A stretch of DNA of 29,886 nucleotides from assembly GCA_900769815.1 (NCBI GenBank), contig CAAGID010000033.1, forward strand, positions 1-29,886, written 5' to 3'. Under the pieces are notes generated by a model, which had not been told where the DNA came from, ran no database searches, and worked only from the letters and a program-made list of their open reading frames with translations. Shown here piece by piece: positions 23,882 through 29,886 of the stretch. The stretch comes from Clostridia bacterium. Its GTDB lineage: Bacteria; Bacillota; Clostridia; Christensenellales; QALW01. The translations under genes and the position numbers were made by a program. Positions within the stretch are counted from its first letter, which is position 1, and every line of letters begins with the position of its first letter.

Positions 23882-24577
23882 ATGCATAAATTATATGAAA
23901 AAAGCAAATTATGGTTTGCTCTTACGTGGATAATTTTATACGTTGTGCTTTCAAGCATTGCCGATAGCGTTGAAACAAACAAAATATTGACCTTTGCACT
24001 TCATCTTATTATGTGTTTAGTACTTCTTCTGTGGCTAAAAAAGAATAACTTAACGGCTGAATATGGTATTTGTAACCCTCAGATAAAAGCGTCAAAAATG
24101 GCTTACTATATCCCGCTTATTCTTGCTTCCACCGTAAATATGTGGTTTGGTTTTGATAAGCTTCCTTCTATTTTCTTTTTAGGAAGTATGCTTTTTGTGG
24201 GTATTCTTGAAGAAATTATCTTTAGGGGCCTACTTTTTAAGGCTATAAACGATACGAAATGGGCAATAATTATATCAAGCCTTACCTTCGGCATAGGGCA
24301 TATTATAAATCTTATAAACGGGGCATCCTTTGTGCCGACACTTTGTCAAATTTTTTCGGCAATAGGCTTTGGATTTATGTTTGTTATTTTGTTTTATCGC
24401 ACAAAAAGCCTTCTGCTCCCAATAATTTCGCATAGCTTTATTAATACAACAAGCACCTTTGCAAAGGAAATTACCGATACGCAAAACATAGTTGTATCAT
24501 TGATTTTATTTGTTATAACTATGGGTTATGCTCTGTTTATTATGAAATCTAAGGAGATAAACAATGAAAACACTTAA
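23882..24577 (+). CDS. CPBP family intramembrane metalloprotease
   Basis: The CPBP (CAAX protease and bacteriocin-processing) family includes proteases that cut within membranes and immunity proteins against bacteriocins. This 231-aa protein has about six membrane helices and the family motifs: EEIIFRG (110-116) with E110, E111 and R115; FGIGHIINL (136-144) with H140; and the later HSFIN (184-188). All residues expected for zinc binding are present, so it should be active. The ATG has GAGGTGG upstream. The next gene, a rhodanese lipoprotein, overlaps its end by 14 bases. The substrate is unknown. Confidence 0.88.
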   Translation: MHKLYEKSKLWFALTWIILYVVLSSIADSVETNKILTFALHLIMCLVLLLWLKKNNLTAEYGICNPQIKASKMAYYIPLILASTVNMWFGFDKLPSIFFLGSMLFVGILEEIIFRGLLFKAINDTKWAIIISSLTFGIGHIINLINGASFVPTLCQIFSAIGFGFMFVILFYRTKSLLLPIISHSFINTTSTFAKEITDTQNIVVSLILFVITMGYALFIMKSKEINNENT

Positions 24578-24929
24578 AATTATTGCACTCTCTGTTGTGT
24601 GCACACTCTTTGCAAGTTGCAGTCAAAAGCCAATAACATATAAGGAAATTTCTCAGGAGGAAGCAAAACGCATAATGGATACTGAGACCTGTATCATATT
24701 AGACGTGCGTACTGCCGAGGAGTATAATGAGGGTCACATAGAAAACGCCATAAATATTGACCACGAAGAAATCAATGAAAAGGCAAGCACACTTTTGCCC
24801 GATAAAAAAGTAAAAATACTCGTTTACTGTCGTAGTGGCAGAAGAAGCAAAATTGCCGCCCAAGCTCTCGCAGAAATGGGTTACACAAACGTTTTAGAAT
24901 TTGGCGGAATAATTGATTGGAAGTATTAA
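24564..24929 (+). CDS. Rhodanese-domain lipoprotein
   Basis: A single rhodanese domain is carried on a lipoprotein: the lipobox LFASC puts the lipid on C19, so the domain should sit on the outer face of the membrane. In the 121-aa protein, LDVRTAEEYNEGHIENAINI (46-65) is the fold signature and VYCRSGRRS (87-95) is the active loop with the sulfur-carrying C89. Such proteins move sulfane sulfur or act in thiol chemistry; the true acceptor is unknown. The ATG has AAGGAG upstream within the CPBP gene, and the reading frames overlap by 14 bases, so the two are co-expressed. A terminator follows at once. Confidence 0.9.
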   Translation: MKTLKIIALSVVCTLFASCSQKPITYKEISQEEAKRIMDTETCIILDVRTAEEYNEGHIENAINIDHEEINEKASTLLPDKKVKILVYCRSGRRSKIAAQALAEMGYTNVLEFGGIIDWKY

Positions 24930-24930
24930 A

Positions 24931-24964
24931 AAAAGCGAATCACAACTGTGATTCGCTTTTTACC
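24931..24964. terminator. Terminator after the rhodanese gene
   Basis: A long stem AAAAGCGAATCAC (24931-24943) with GTGATTCGCTTTT (24948-24960) starts two bases after the stop codon and is flanked by A and T runs, so it may work both ways. Confidence 0.85.
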
Positions 24965-24991
24965 TTTTGAATTATAACGCAATTTTTGATA

Positions 24992-25052
24992 CGGGTTGCA
25001 TCGGGTTGCAAAAGTTGCACTGAAATGCAACCCCCAAAATGTATGCAACCCG
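24992..25052. repeat. Nested inverted repeats of GGGTTGCA
   Basis: GGGTTGCA occurs at 24993-25000 and 25003-25010, a GTTGCA core at 25014-25019, and the inverse TGCAACCC at 25026-25033 and 25044-25051. The outer pair forms a perfect 10-bp stem (24992-25001 with 25043-25052) and the inner pair an 8-bp stem. It lies just downstream of the minus-strand ankyrin gene but lacks a T run. Confidence 0.65.
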
Positions 25053-25065
25053 AACAATTAGTTGA

Positions 25066-25740
25066 TTATCCGTACCTTGCAACTTCTTCTTGCGTATGAA
25101 CGTTGAAGATGTGCATTATCCAGCATCCGTATTTCCCCGGCTCTTGTGGTAATGGTTCTATATCATAATCATATTGTTCAAACTCTTTGAAAATTTCTAC
25201 CGAATGTTTGCCAAGCATAGTGATAGGGATTCCGCCATCCCGCCAACAAGCGCCATAAGCCATCAACACTAACCAACATTGAACTGTATGAAGATAATCG
25301 TGTGTATACTCGTCGTAGGAAACTTTAAATGCTATATATTCAAAAAGCGTTTCGTGTTCAGCAGGGATGAAGTGGTTGGGGTCGCCTCCGTTTTCCAATA
25401 ACAAACGCATAATGGATGCAGCAATATTTGGAGCATCTATCCACATAGCGTTCCACATTGCATTGTCATGATTAACAATTATATTGGGATCAAGACCGAA
25501 TTCTAATAGCAACCGAATTGCATCAACAACATAGTTGCTATGCATATTCTCCACTGTAACAGATTCAATTTCAGGGTCGAGCGCGTCGCGGTATTCGCAA
25601 AAGCAGTCGTCGGTAAAGTCAACAGCCAATTCTGCCAACTCTTCTTTGCTTAATTGACTGGATGAAAGCAATTCCCTAATTTGTTCTAAATCAGATGGCC
25701 GTTCTTCAAAAACTTTTTTAATTTGTTCAACAAATCCCAT
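25066..25740 (-). CDS. Ankyrin-repeat protein, orphan
   Basis: This 224-aa cytoplasmic protein contains at least two ankyrin-type units, at about 72-105 (AIRLLLEFGLDPN) and 107-140 (IMRLLLENGGDPN), with a probable weaker third at 150-180 (WLVLMAYGACW). Ankyrin repeats bind other proteins; no catalytic part is seen. The N-terminal helix region (1-45) is acidic. I chose the ATG at 25740 because AGAGGTGA is well placed before it; a GTG three codons upstream lies inside that site. It stands alone with its own extended -10 promoter between two repeat patches, a context seen with mobile or defence-linked accessory genes, but no partner is present. Confidence 0.8.
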   Translation of the reverse strand: MGFVEQIKKVFEERPSDLEQIRELLSSSQLSKEELAELAVDFTDDCFCEYRDALDPEIESVTVENMHSNYVVDAIRLLLEFGLDPNIIVNHDNAMWNAMWIDAPNIAASIMRLLLENGGDPNHFIPAEHETLFEYIAFKVSYDEYTHDYLHTVQCWLVLMAYGACWRDGGIPITMLGKHSVEIFKEFEQYDYDIEPLPQEPGKYGCWIMHIFNVHTQEEVARYG

Positions 25741-25760
25741 AGTTTTCACCTCTCTTGATT

Positions 25761-25769
25761 ATTATAGCA
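25761..25769 (-). promoter_or_regulatory. Extended -10 promoter of the ankyrin gene
   Basis: TGCTATAAT on the minus strand (TATAAT at 25761-25766) has no convincing -35 box at 17 bases. Confidence 0.5.
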
Positions 25770-25795
25770 CACTATTTGTCCAATTTAAAGGACTC

Positions 25796-25890
25796 TGAAA
25801 CTATTCTTTGACCACGATGAAACTTTTCTCCCACAATGAAACTTATCTTTGGCACAATGAAACTATTCTTTAGAGAAAAGTTTCATTGTG
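25796..25890. repeat. Short degenerate repeats with core TGAAACT, three direct spacings and one inverted copy
   Basis: The core begins at 25796, 25818, 25837 and 25858 (spacings 22, 19 and 21). Units 2 to 4 are preceded by CACGA or CACAA, and units 1, 3 and 4 continue as A(T)TCTTTG-like sequence. An inverted copy, AGAAAAGTTTCATTGTG (25874-25890), matches unit 2 with one mismatch. The rest of the gene-free interval 25741-26029 is AT-rich, with another small palindrome near 25962-25978 (AATGAAAT/ATTTCATT), and no open frame I trust. Confidence 0.7.
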
Positions 25891-26019
25891 ATTTGTGAGT
25901 ATAAAAAATGGGGGGATTGGAGTCATTCAACTTCGACTTTTGCGTGTTCAATTTTGATACAATGAAATTTATTTCATTTGCAAAAGTGGCGAAAAGCCTT
26001 GTGTTAAGCGAATTTTGAT

Positions 26020-26062
26020 AAAAAGAAAAGGAACGCAAGTATCGTATCAATACTTTCGTTCC
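26020..26062 (-). terminator. Terminator of tRNA-Pro
   Basis: On the minus strand GGAACG-A-AAGTAT (arm 26050-26062) pairs with ATACTT-G-CGTTCC (26030-26042) with one internal mismatch, then a TTTTCTTTTT tail at 26020-26029. It begins four bases after the CCA. Confidence 0.85.
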
Positions 26063-26066
26063 GATT

Positions 26067-26143
26067 TGGTCGAGGCGACAGGATTCGAACCTGCGGCCCT
26101 CTGGTCCCAAACCAGATGCGCTACCAAGCTGCGCTACGCCTCG
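26067..26143 (-). tRNA. tRNA-Pro (anticodon TGG)
   Basis: A 77-base tRNA on the minus strand. The acceptor arms CGAGGCG (26137-26143) and CGCCTCG (26071-26077) pair fully, with discriminator A and an encoded CCA. The anticodon stem TCTGG/CCAGA encloses TTTGGGA, with TGG at 26107-26109. The first base pair C-G is typical of bacterial tRNA-Pro. TGG reads CCA and, by wobble, other proline codons. Confidence 0.96.
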
Positions 26144-26156
26144 AAACTTCTATAAT

Positions 26157-26185
26157 ATTATATGCACGAATTCTTGTTTTGTCAA
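26157..26185 (-). promoter_or_regulatory. Consensus promoter of tRNA-Pro
   Basis: On the minus strand a perfect TTGACA (26180-26185), a 17-base spacer and a perfect TATAAT (26157-26162) lie just upstream of the tRNA. Confidence 0.9.
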
Positions 26186-26226
26186 ATGAAAATATTTACG
26201 CATTTGTAGCATATTTTTTCGTTGTC

Positions 26227-26277
26227 CACTACATATAGTAGTGTTGCCAAAAACCCTTGTATCGCAAGGGTTTTTGG
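26227..26277. terminator. Two hairpins, the second terminator-like, with no clear gene to end
   Basis: CACTAC/GTAGTG (26227-26232 with 26238-26243) is followed by a 13-bp perfect stem CCAAAAACCCTTG (26247-26259) with CAAGGGTTTTTGG (26265-26277). T-rich sequence is inside the arm rather than after it. They lie between the divergent tRNA-Pro and str promoters, upstream of both, and may insulate them. Confidence 0.5.
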
Positions 26278-26310
26278 GTAAAAAATATTATGAAAAAATG
26301 CAAAAATCGT

Positions 26311-26339
26311 TTGACATTATTTGAAATTTGGTATATTAT
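26311..26339 (+). promoter_or_regulatory. Promoter of the str operon
   Basis: A perfect TTGACA (26311-26316), a 17-base spacer and TATTAT (26334-26339). The leader to the first ATG is about 45 bases. Confidence 0.85.
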
Positions 26340-26391
26340 AACTACGCATTATGCCTAATAGAATGCAAAATTTTGCGAAAGGACACGGCGT

Positions 26392-26616
26392 ATGAAACGT
26401 GTTGCGGGGGTAAAACAAGTACAAAAATCCCTTAAAAACGGCAAAGCACAGCGTGTTTACGTTGCTTTGGATGCCGATAAAAATCTTCGCGAAAAGATAA
26501 TAAGCCTTGCAGAAGAAAAAAGCGTTACCATTACTTATGCTGAAAGTATGGTTGCCTTGGGCAAGGATTGCGGTATAGCGGTTCCGTCTGCTGCCGCAGC
26601 TGACATTTGTGATTAG
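26392..26616 (+). CDS. rplGB: L7Ae-like ribosomal protein (YbxF type, K-turn binding)
   Basis: This 74-aa protein belongs to the L7Ae/L30e family that binds kink-turn RNA, and corresponds to YbxF of Bacillus, which lies at the same place before rpsL. Features seen are NGKAQRVYVALDADKNLREK (16-35), VTITYAESMVALGKDCGIAV (45-64) and a short acidic end. It lacks any extra domain. The ATG has AAAGGA upstream. It is the first gene of the str operon in this window, 59 bases before rpsL; rpoC, which precedes it in Bacillus, is not here. Confidence 0.9.
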   Translation: MKRVAGVKQVQKSLKNGKAQRVYVALDADKNLREKIISLAEEKSVTITYAESMVALGKDCGIAVPSAAAADICD

Positions 26617-26675
26617 TTCCGGGGGTTGCGGAATTAATAATAATTCTATTTTTCCGAGGAAGGAGGAAACAGAAA

Positions 26676-27053
26676 TTGCCAACAATTAATCAGATTATTA
26701 AAAACGGCAGGAAGAAGACCACATATAAGTCTTCAGCTCCTATTCTTCAGCAGTGCCCTCAGCGTAGAGGTGTTTGCCTCAGCGTTAAGACCATGACACC
26801 TAAGAAGCCTAACTCAGCACTCCGTAAGGTTGCCCGTGTAAGATTGGCTGCAAACGGTATGGAAGGTACATGCTACATTCCCGGTATTGGCCACAATCTT
26901 CAGGAGCACTCAGTTGTTCTTATCCGTGGCGGCCGTGTTAAGGATCTTCCTGGTGTAAGATACCACATTATCCGTGGCGCACTTGATACTGCAGGCGTAG
27001 CTAAGAGAATGCAGGCAAGAAGTAAGTACGGCGCTAAGAGACCCAAGAAGTAA
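26676..27053 (+). CDS. rpsL: 30S ribosomal protein S12
   Basis: S12 sits at the decoding centre and controls accuracy. The 125-aa protein is near identical in plan to other S12 proteins: PTINQIIKNGR at the start, TPKKPNSALRKVARVR (41-56), GHNLQEHSVVLIRGGRVKDLPGVRYH (72-97). The lysines at which streptomycin-resistance changes arise (K43 and K89 in this numbering) are wild type. D90 is the usual methylthiolation site. The start is TTG at 26676, supported by AGGAGG nine bases upstream and by the conserved N-terminus. Confidence 0.97.
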   Translation: MPTINQIIKNGRKKTTYKSSAPILQQCPQRRGVCLSVKTMTPKKPNSALRKVARVRLAANGMEGTCYIPGIGHNLQEHSVVLIRGGRVKDLPGVRYHIIRGALDTAGVAKRMQARSKYGAKRPKK

Positions 27054-27193
27054 TTTTGAACATTCGCTGCGTTTAAAGTTATTTCAAAAGGTATTATCAA
27101 GTCTCCGAGTATGCTGACGGAGCGATGATTTTAGAAAAAATATCGTTTAACCTTGCTTGAAAGTAAGGTACACAGTTTAAGGAGGAAATTTTT
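27054..27193 (+). promoter_or_regulatory. Structured rpsL-rpsG intergenic leader
   Basis: This 140-base gap is long for the operon (fusA follows rpsG after 21 bases). It can form TTTTGAA/TTCAAAA (27054-27060 with 27083-27089), CTCCG/CGGAG (27103-27107 with 27118-27122), a CGAT/ATCG-based stem (27123-27145) and ACCTT/AAGGT (27150-27154 with 27165-27169) just before the ribosome binding site. In E. coli S7 binds the matching gap to control its own synthesis; a like role here is inferred. Confidence 0.4.
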
Positions 27194-27664
27194 ATGCCAA
27201 GAAGAGGTGGCGTGCAGAAACGCGACGTACTTCCGGATCCTATGTACGGCTCAAAGGTTGTAACAAAGCTTATCAACCAGGTTATGTACGATGGTAAAAA
27301 AGGTACAGCACAGCGTATATGCTATGACGCTTTTGATATTATTAAGGAAAAGACAGGTCGTGAGCCTTTAGAAGTTTTTGGTGAAGCAATGGAAAACGTT
27401 ATGCCCTTGCTTGAAACAAAAGCTCGCCGTGTAGGTGGCTCCAACTATCAGGTTCCTATTGAAGTTCGCCCTGACCGCAGACAGACACTTGGTCTTCGCT
27501 GGCTTGTAATGTTCACACGTAAGCGTGGCGAACGTACAATGGCAGAAAGACTTGCAGCTGAAATTCTTGATGCTGCAAACAATACAGGTGCAAGTGTTAA
27601 GAAGCGTGAAGATACCCACAAGATGGCCGAATCCAACAAGGCATTCGCCCATTATCGTTGGTAA
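27194..27664 (+). CDS. rpsG: 30S ribosomal protein S7
   Basis: S7 starts assembly of the 30S head by binding the 3' domain of 16S rRNA. The 156-aa length is standard. Recognisable parts are MPRRGGVQKRDVLPDPMYGS (1-20), the helix region NVMPLLETKARRVGGSNYQVP (68-88), RPDRRQTLGLRWL, and the C-terminal KREDTHKMAESNKAFAHYRW. The ATG has AAGGAGG upstream. It is third in the str operon as seen here. Confidence 0.98.
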   Translation: MPRRGGVQKRDVLPDPMYGSKVVTKLINQVMYDGKKGTAQRICYDAFDIIKEKTGREPLEVFGEAMENVMPLLETKARRVGGSNYQVPIEVRPDRRQTLGLRWLVMFTRKRGERTMAERLAAEILDAANNTGASVKKREDTHKMAESNKAFAHYRW

Positions 27665-27685
27665 TTTTCGTAGGGAGGAATATTT

Positions 27686-29746
27686 ATGCCAAGAGCATTT
27701 ACACTTGAAAAAACAAGAAATATCGGTATCATGGCTCACATCGATGCCGGTAAAACAACAACAACCGAGCGTATTCTTTACTATACCGGTAAGATTCACA
27801 AGATTGGTGAAACCCATGAGGGTGGCGCAACAATGGACTGGATGGAGCAGGAAAAGGAAAGAGGTATAACCATTACTTCTGCTGCTACAACAGCTCAGTG
27901 GAAGGGACACCGTATCAATATTATTGATACTCCCGGCCACGTTGACTTCACTGTTGAAGTTGAGCGTTCACTTCGTGTTCTTGACGGTGCAGTTTCAGTT
28001 TTCTGCGCTAAAGGTGGCGTTGAGCCCCAGTCCGAAACTGTTTGGAATCAGGCAGTTAAGTATGGCGTACCCCGTATGGCTTACGTTAACAAGATGGACA
28101 TTATGGGTGCGAACTTCTACCGCGTTCTTGATATGATGAAGACTCGTCTTCACGCAAATGCTATTGCTATGCAGCTTCCTATAGGTGCTGAAGATACTTT
28201 CGTAGGTATTATCGACCTTCTTGATATGAAGGCTCGCATCTACAGAGACAACCTTGGTGAGCAGATTGATATCGTTGATATCCCTGAAGATATGGTTGAC
28301 AAGGCACAGGAATACCACGATATGATGGTTGAAAGCATCTGCGAAACAGACGATGAGCTTATGGAAAAGTTCCTTATGGAAGAAGTTCCCACAATCGAAG
28401 AGCTTAAAGCAGCACTTCGTAAGGCAACTATCGCCAATAAGGTGACACCTGTTTTCTGCGGTACGTCATATCACAACAAGGGCGTTCAGATGCTCCTTGA
28501 TGCTATCGTAGATTATATGCCTTCTCCTGTTGACATTCCCGCTATTAAGGGTACACTTCCCGATAGTGACGAAGTTGTTGAAAGAAAGGCTTCTGATGAA
28601 GAACCCTTCTCAGCACTTGCATTTAAGATTATGACCGACCCCTTTGTTGGTAAGCTTGCATTCTTCCGTGTATATTCAGGTACTTGCGACGCAGGTTCCT
28701 ACGTATACAACAGCGTTAAGAATAAGAGAGAGCGTTTCGGCCGTATTCTTATGATGCACGCAAACCACCGCGAAGAAATCGATAAGGTTTATGCAGGTGA
28801 TATTGCTGCTGCAGTTGGTCTTAAAGATACAACAACAGGCGACACACTTTGTGATGAATCACAGCGTGTTATTCTTGAATCAATGGAATTCCCCGATCCC
28901 GTTATTAACGTAGCTATCGAGCCCAAGACAAAAGCAGGTCAGGAAAAGATGACTATGGCTCTTGTTAAGCTTGCTGAGGAAGACCCCACATTCAAGACTT
29001 ATACTGACCAGGATACAGGTCAGACAATTATCGCAGGTATGGGTGAATTACACCTTGAAATTATCGTTGACCGTCTTCTTCGTGAATTTAAGGTTGAGGC
29101 AACCGTTGGTGCACCTCAGGTTTCTTACAAGGAAACAATCCGTCGCGAAGTTACACAGGAAGGCAAGTTTGTTCGTCAGTCCGGTGGTCACGGTCAGTAC
29201 GGTCACTGCGTAATCAAGATGATCCCCACAGAACCCGGCGAAGGCTATTCGTTCGAGAACAAGACCGTTGGTGGTGTTGTTCCCAAGGAATATATTCCTG
29301 CTGTTGACGCAGGTATTAAAGAGGCTGCAAAGAGCGGTCTTCACGGCTATGAGGTTGTTGACTTTAAGGTTGAACTTCTTGATGGTTCATACCACGATGT
29401 TGACTCTTCAGAAGCAGCTTATAAGATCGCAGGTTCAATGGCATTTAAGGAAGGTCTTAAGAAGGCTGACGCTTGCTTGCTTGAGCCCATGATGAAGGTT
29501 GAAGTTACTATGCCCGACGAATATCTCGGCGACGTTATGGGTAACATCAGTGCTCGTCGTGGCCGTCCTGAAGGTACAGAAAGCGTTATGGGCGTACAGA
29601 TCCTTCACGCAATGGTACCCTTGAGCGAAATGTTTGGTTATGCAACTGACCTTCGTTCACGTACACAGGGCCGTGGTAACTACGTAATGCAGTTCTCACA
29701 CTATGAAGAAGTACCTAAATCAGTTGCTGAAAAGATCAGCAAGTAA
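27686..29746 (+). CDS. fusA: Elongation factor G
   Basis: EF-G moves tRNAs and mRNA through the ribosome with GTP. The 686-aa protein has G1 AHIDAGKT (17-24), switch I RGITITS (59-65), G3 DTPGH (81-85), G4 NKMD (135-138), and the later domains II to V with GQYGH in domain IV and SARRGRPEG near the end. It starts with MPRAFTLEKTRNIGIMAHID behind GGAGG. Leucine is coded almost only by CTT, as expected of a highly expressed gene matched to tRNA-Leu(AAG). It lies 21 bases after rpsG and 23 before tuf. Confidence 0.98.
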   Translation: MPRAFTLEKTRNIGIMAHIDAGKTTTTERILYYTGKIHKIGETHEGGATMDWMEQEKERGITITSAATTAQWKGHRINIIDTPGHVDFTVEVERSLRVLDGAVSVFCAKGGVEPQSETVWNQAVKYGVPRMAYVNKMDIMGANFYRVLDMMKTRLHANAIAMQLPIGAEDTFVGIIDLLDMKARIYRDNLGEQIDIVDIPEDMVDKAQEYHDMMVESICETDDELMEKFLMEEVPTIEELKAALRKATIANKVTPVFCGTSYHNKGVQMLLDAIVDYMPSPVDIPAIKGTLPDSDEVVERKASDEEPFSALAFKIMTDPFVGKLAFFRVYSGTCDAGSYVYNSVKNKRERFGRILMMHANHREEIDKVYAGDIAAAVGLKDTTTGDTLCDESQRVILESMEFPDPVINVAIEPKTKAGQEKMTMALVKLAEEDPTFKTYTDQDTGQTIIAGMGELHLEIIVDRLLREFKVEATVGAPQVSYKETIRREVTQEGKFVRQSGGHGQYGHCVIKMIPTEPGEGYSFENKTVGGVVPKEYIPAVDAGIKEAAKSGLHGYEVVDFKVELLDGSYHDVDSSEAAYKIAGSMAFKEGLKKADACLLEPMMKVEVTMPDEYLGDVMGNISARRGRPEGTESVMGVQILHAMVPLSEMFGYATDLRSRTQGRGNYVMQFSHYEEVPKSVAEKISK

Positions 29747-29769
29747 TAAATTATTGGAGGAAAATTAAA

Positions 29770-29886
29770 ATGGCAAAGAGTAAGTTTGAAAGAACTAAAC
29801 CCCATGTAAACATCGGAACCATCGGTCACGTAGACCATGGTAAAACAACCCTTACAGCAGCAATTACAACCTGCCTTTCAAAGGTA
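29770..29886 (+). CDS. tuf: Elongation factor Tu, N-terminal part cut by the window edge
   Basis: The first 39 codons are present: MAKSKFERTKPHVNIGTIGH followed by VDHGKTTLTAAIT, with the P-loop GHVDHGKT. EF-Tu brings aminoacyl-tRNA to the ribosome. The ATG has GGAGG upstream. The position after fusA is the standard one. Confidence 0.97.
   Translation, partial: MAKSKFERTKPHVNIGTIGHVDHGKTTLTAAITTCLSKV

Noticed and set aside
25741..25749. GTG start for the ankyrin gene three codons upstream
   Set aside because: It lies within the AGAGGTGA ribosome binding site that serves the ATG at 25740.
25796..25890. CRISPR array
   Set aside because: The repeats are too short and too close, with no spacers of constant length and no cas genes nearby.
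25883..26110. 75-codon minus-strand frame overlapping tRNA-Pro
   Set aside because: It runs through the tRNA and its terminator and has no ribosome binding site.

Overview
The window looks like chromosomal DNA of an endospore-forming, low-GC Clostridia bacterium (Bacillota), plausibly an Oscillospiraceae/Ruminococcaceae-type gut anaerobe. The reasons are a complete spoIIAA-spoIIAB-sigF operon, AT-rich DNA with strong AGGAGG-type ribosome binding sites, the Gram-positive order dnaX-ybaB-recR, the Bacillota str operon order (L7Ae-like gene, rpsL, rpsG, fusA, tuf), and near-consensus sigma-A promoters. The genus is inferred, not shown.

Left part (150-12448, minus strand): nine tightly packed genes that read as one operon, in transcription order miaB, mutS, mutL, miaA, a methionine-gamma-lyase-like PLP enzyme (YnbB type), a DUF1015 protein, aspartate kinase, a YiiX-like permuted cysteine hydrolase, and cysK. 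Start and stop codons overlap or lie within about 13 bases. The operon joins tRNA-A37 modification, mismatch repair and amino-acid metabolism, and ends at a bidirectional terminator.

Middle (12449-18790): divergently, spoIIAA-spoIIAB-sigF runs from a sigma-H-like promoter. An intracellular (alpha/alpha)6-barrel protein of unknown substrate follows on the minus strand. Next is a small regulatory island: three short minus-strand genes, two of them membrane proteins, diverge from an XRE repressor. A perfect 17-bp palindrome sits inside the three-gene promoter and a second copy sits by the repressor promoter. A sodium-dependent NSS-family transporter follows. Then comes tRNA-Leu(AAG) with a perfect promoter, followed by an unusual run of small hairpins joined by a GTGAAGT linker.

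Right part (18788-29886): the minus-strand dnaX-ybaB-recR operon diverges from a large secreted surface protein built of four repeats in an A-B-A-B order. A two-gene unit (CPBP intramembrane protease and rhodanese lipoprotein), an orphan ankyrin-repeat gene, two AT-rich repeat patches and tRNA-Pro(TGG) follow. The window ends in the str operon, with tuf cut by the edge.

No CRISPR array, insertion sequence, phage gene or rRNA was found. The best candidates for something undescribed are the XRE-controlled small membrane-protein operon, the hairpin array behind tRNA-Leu, and the A-B-A-B surface protein.
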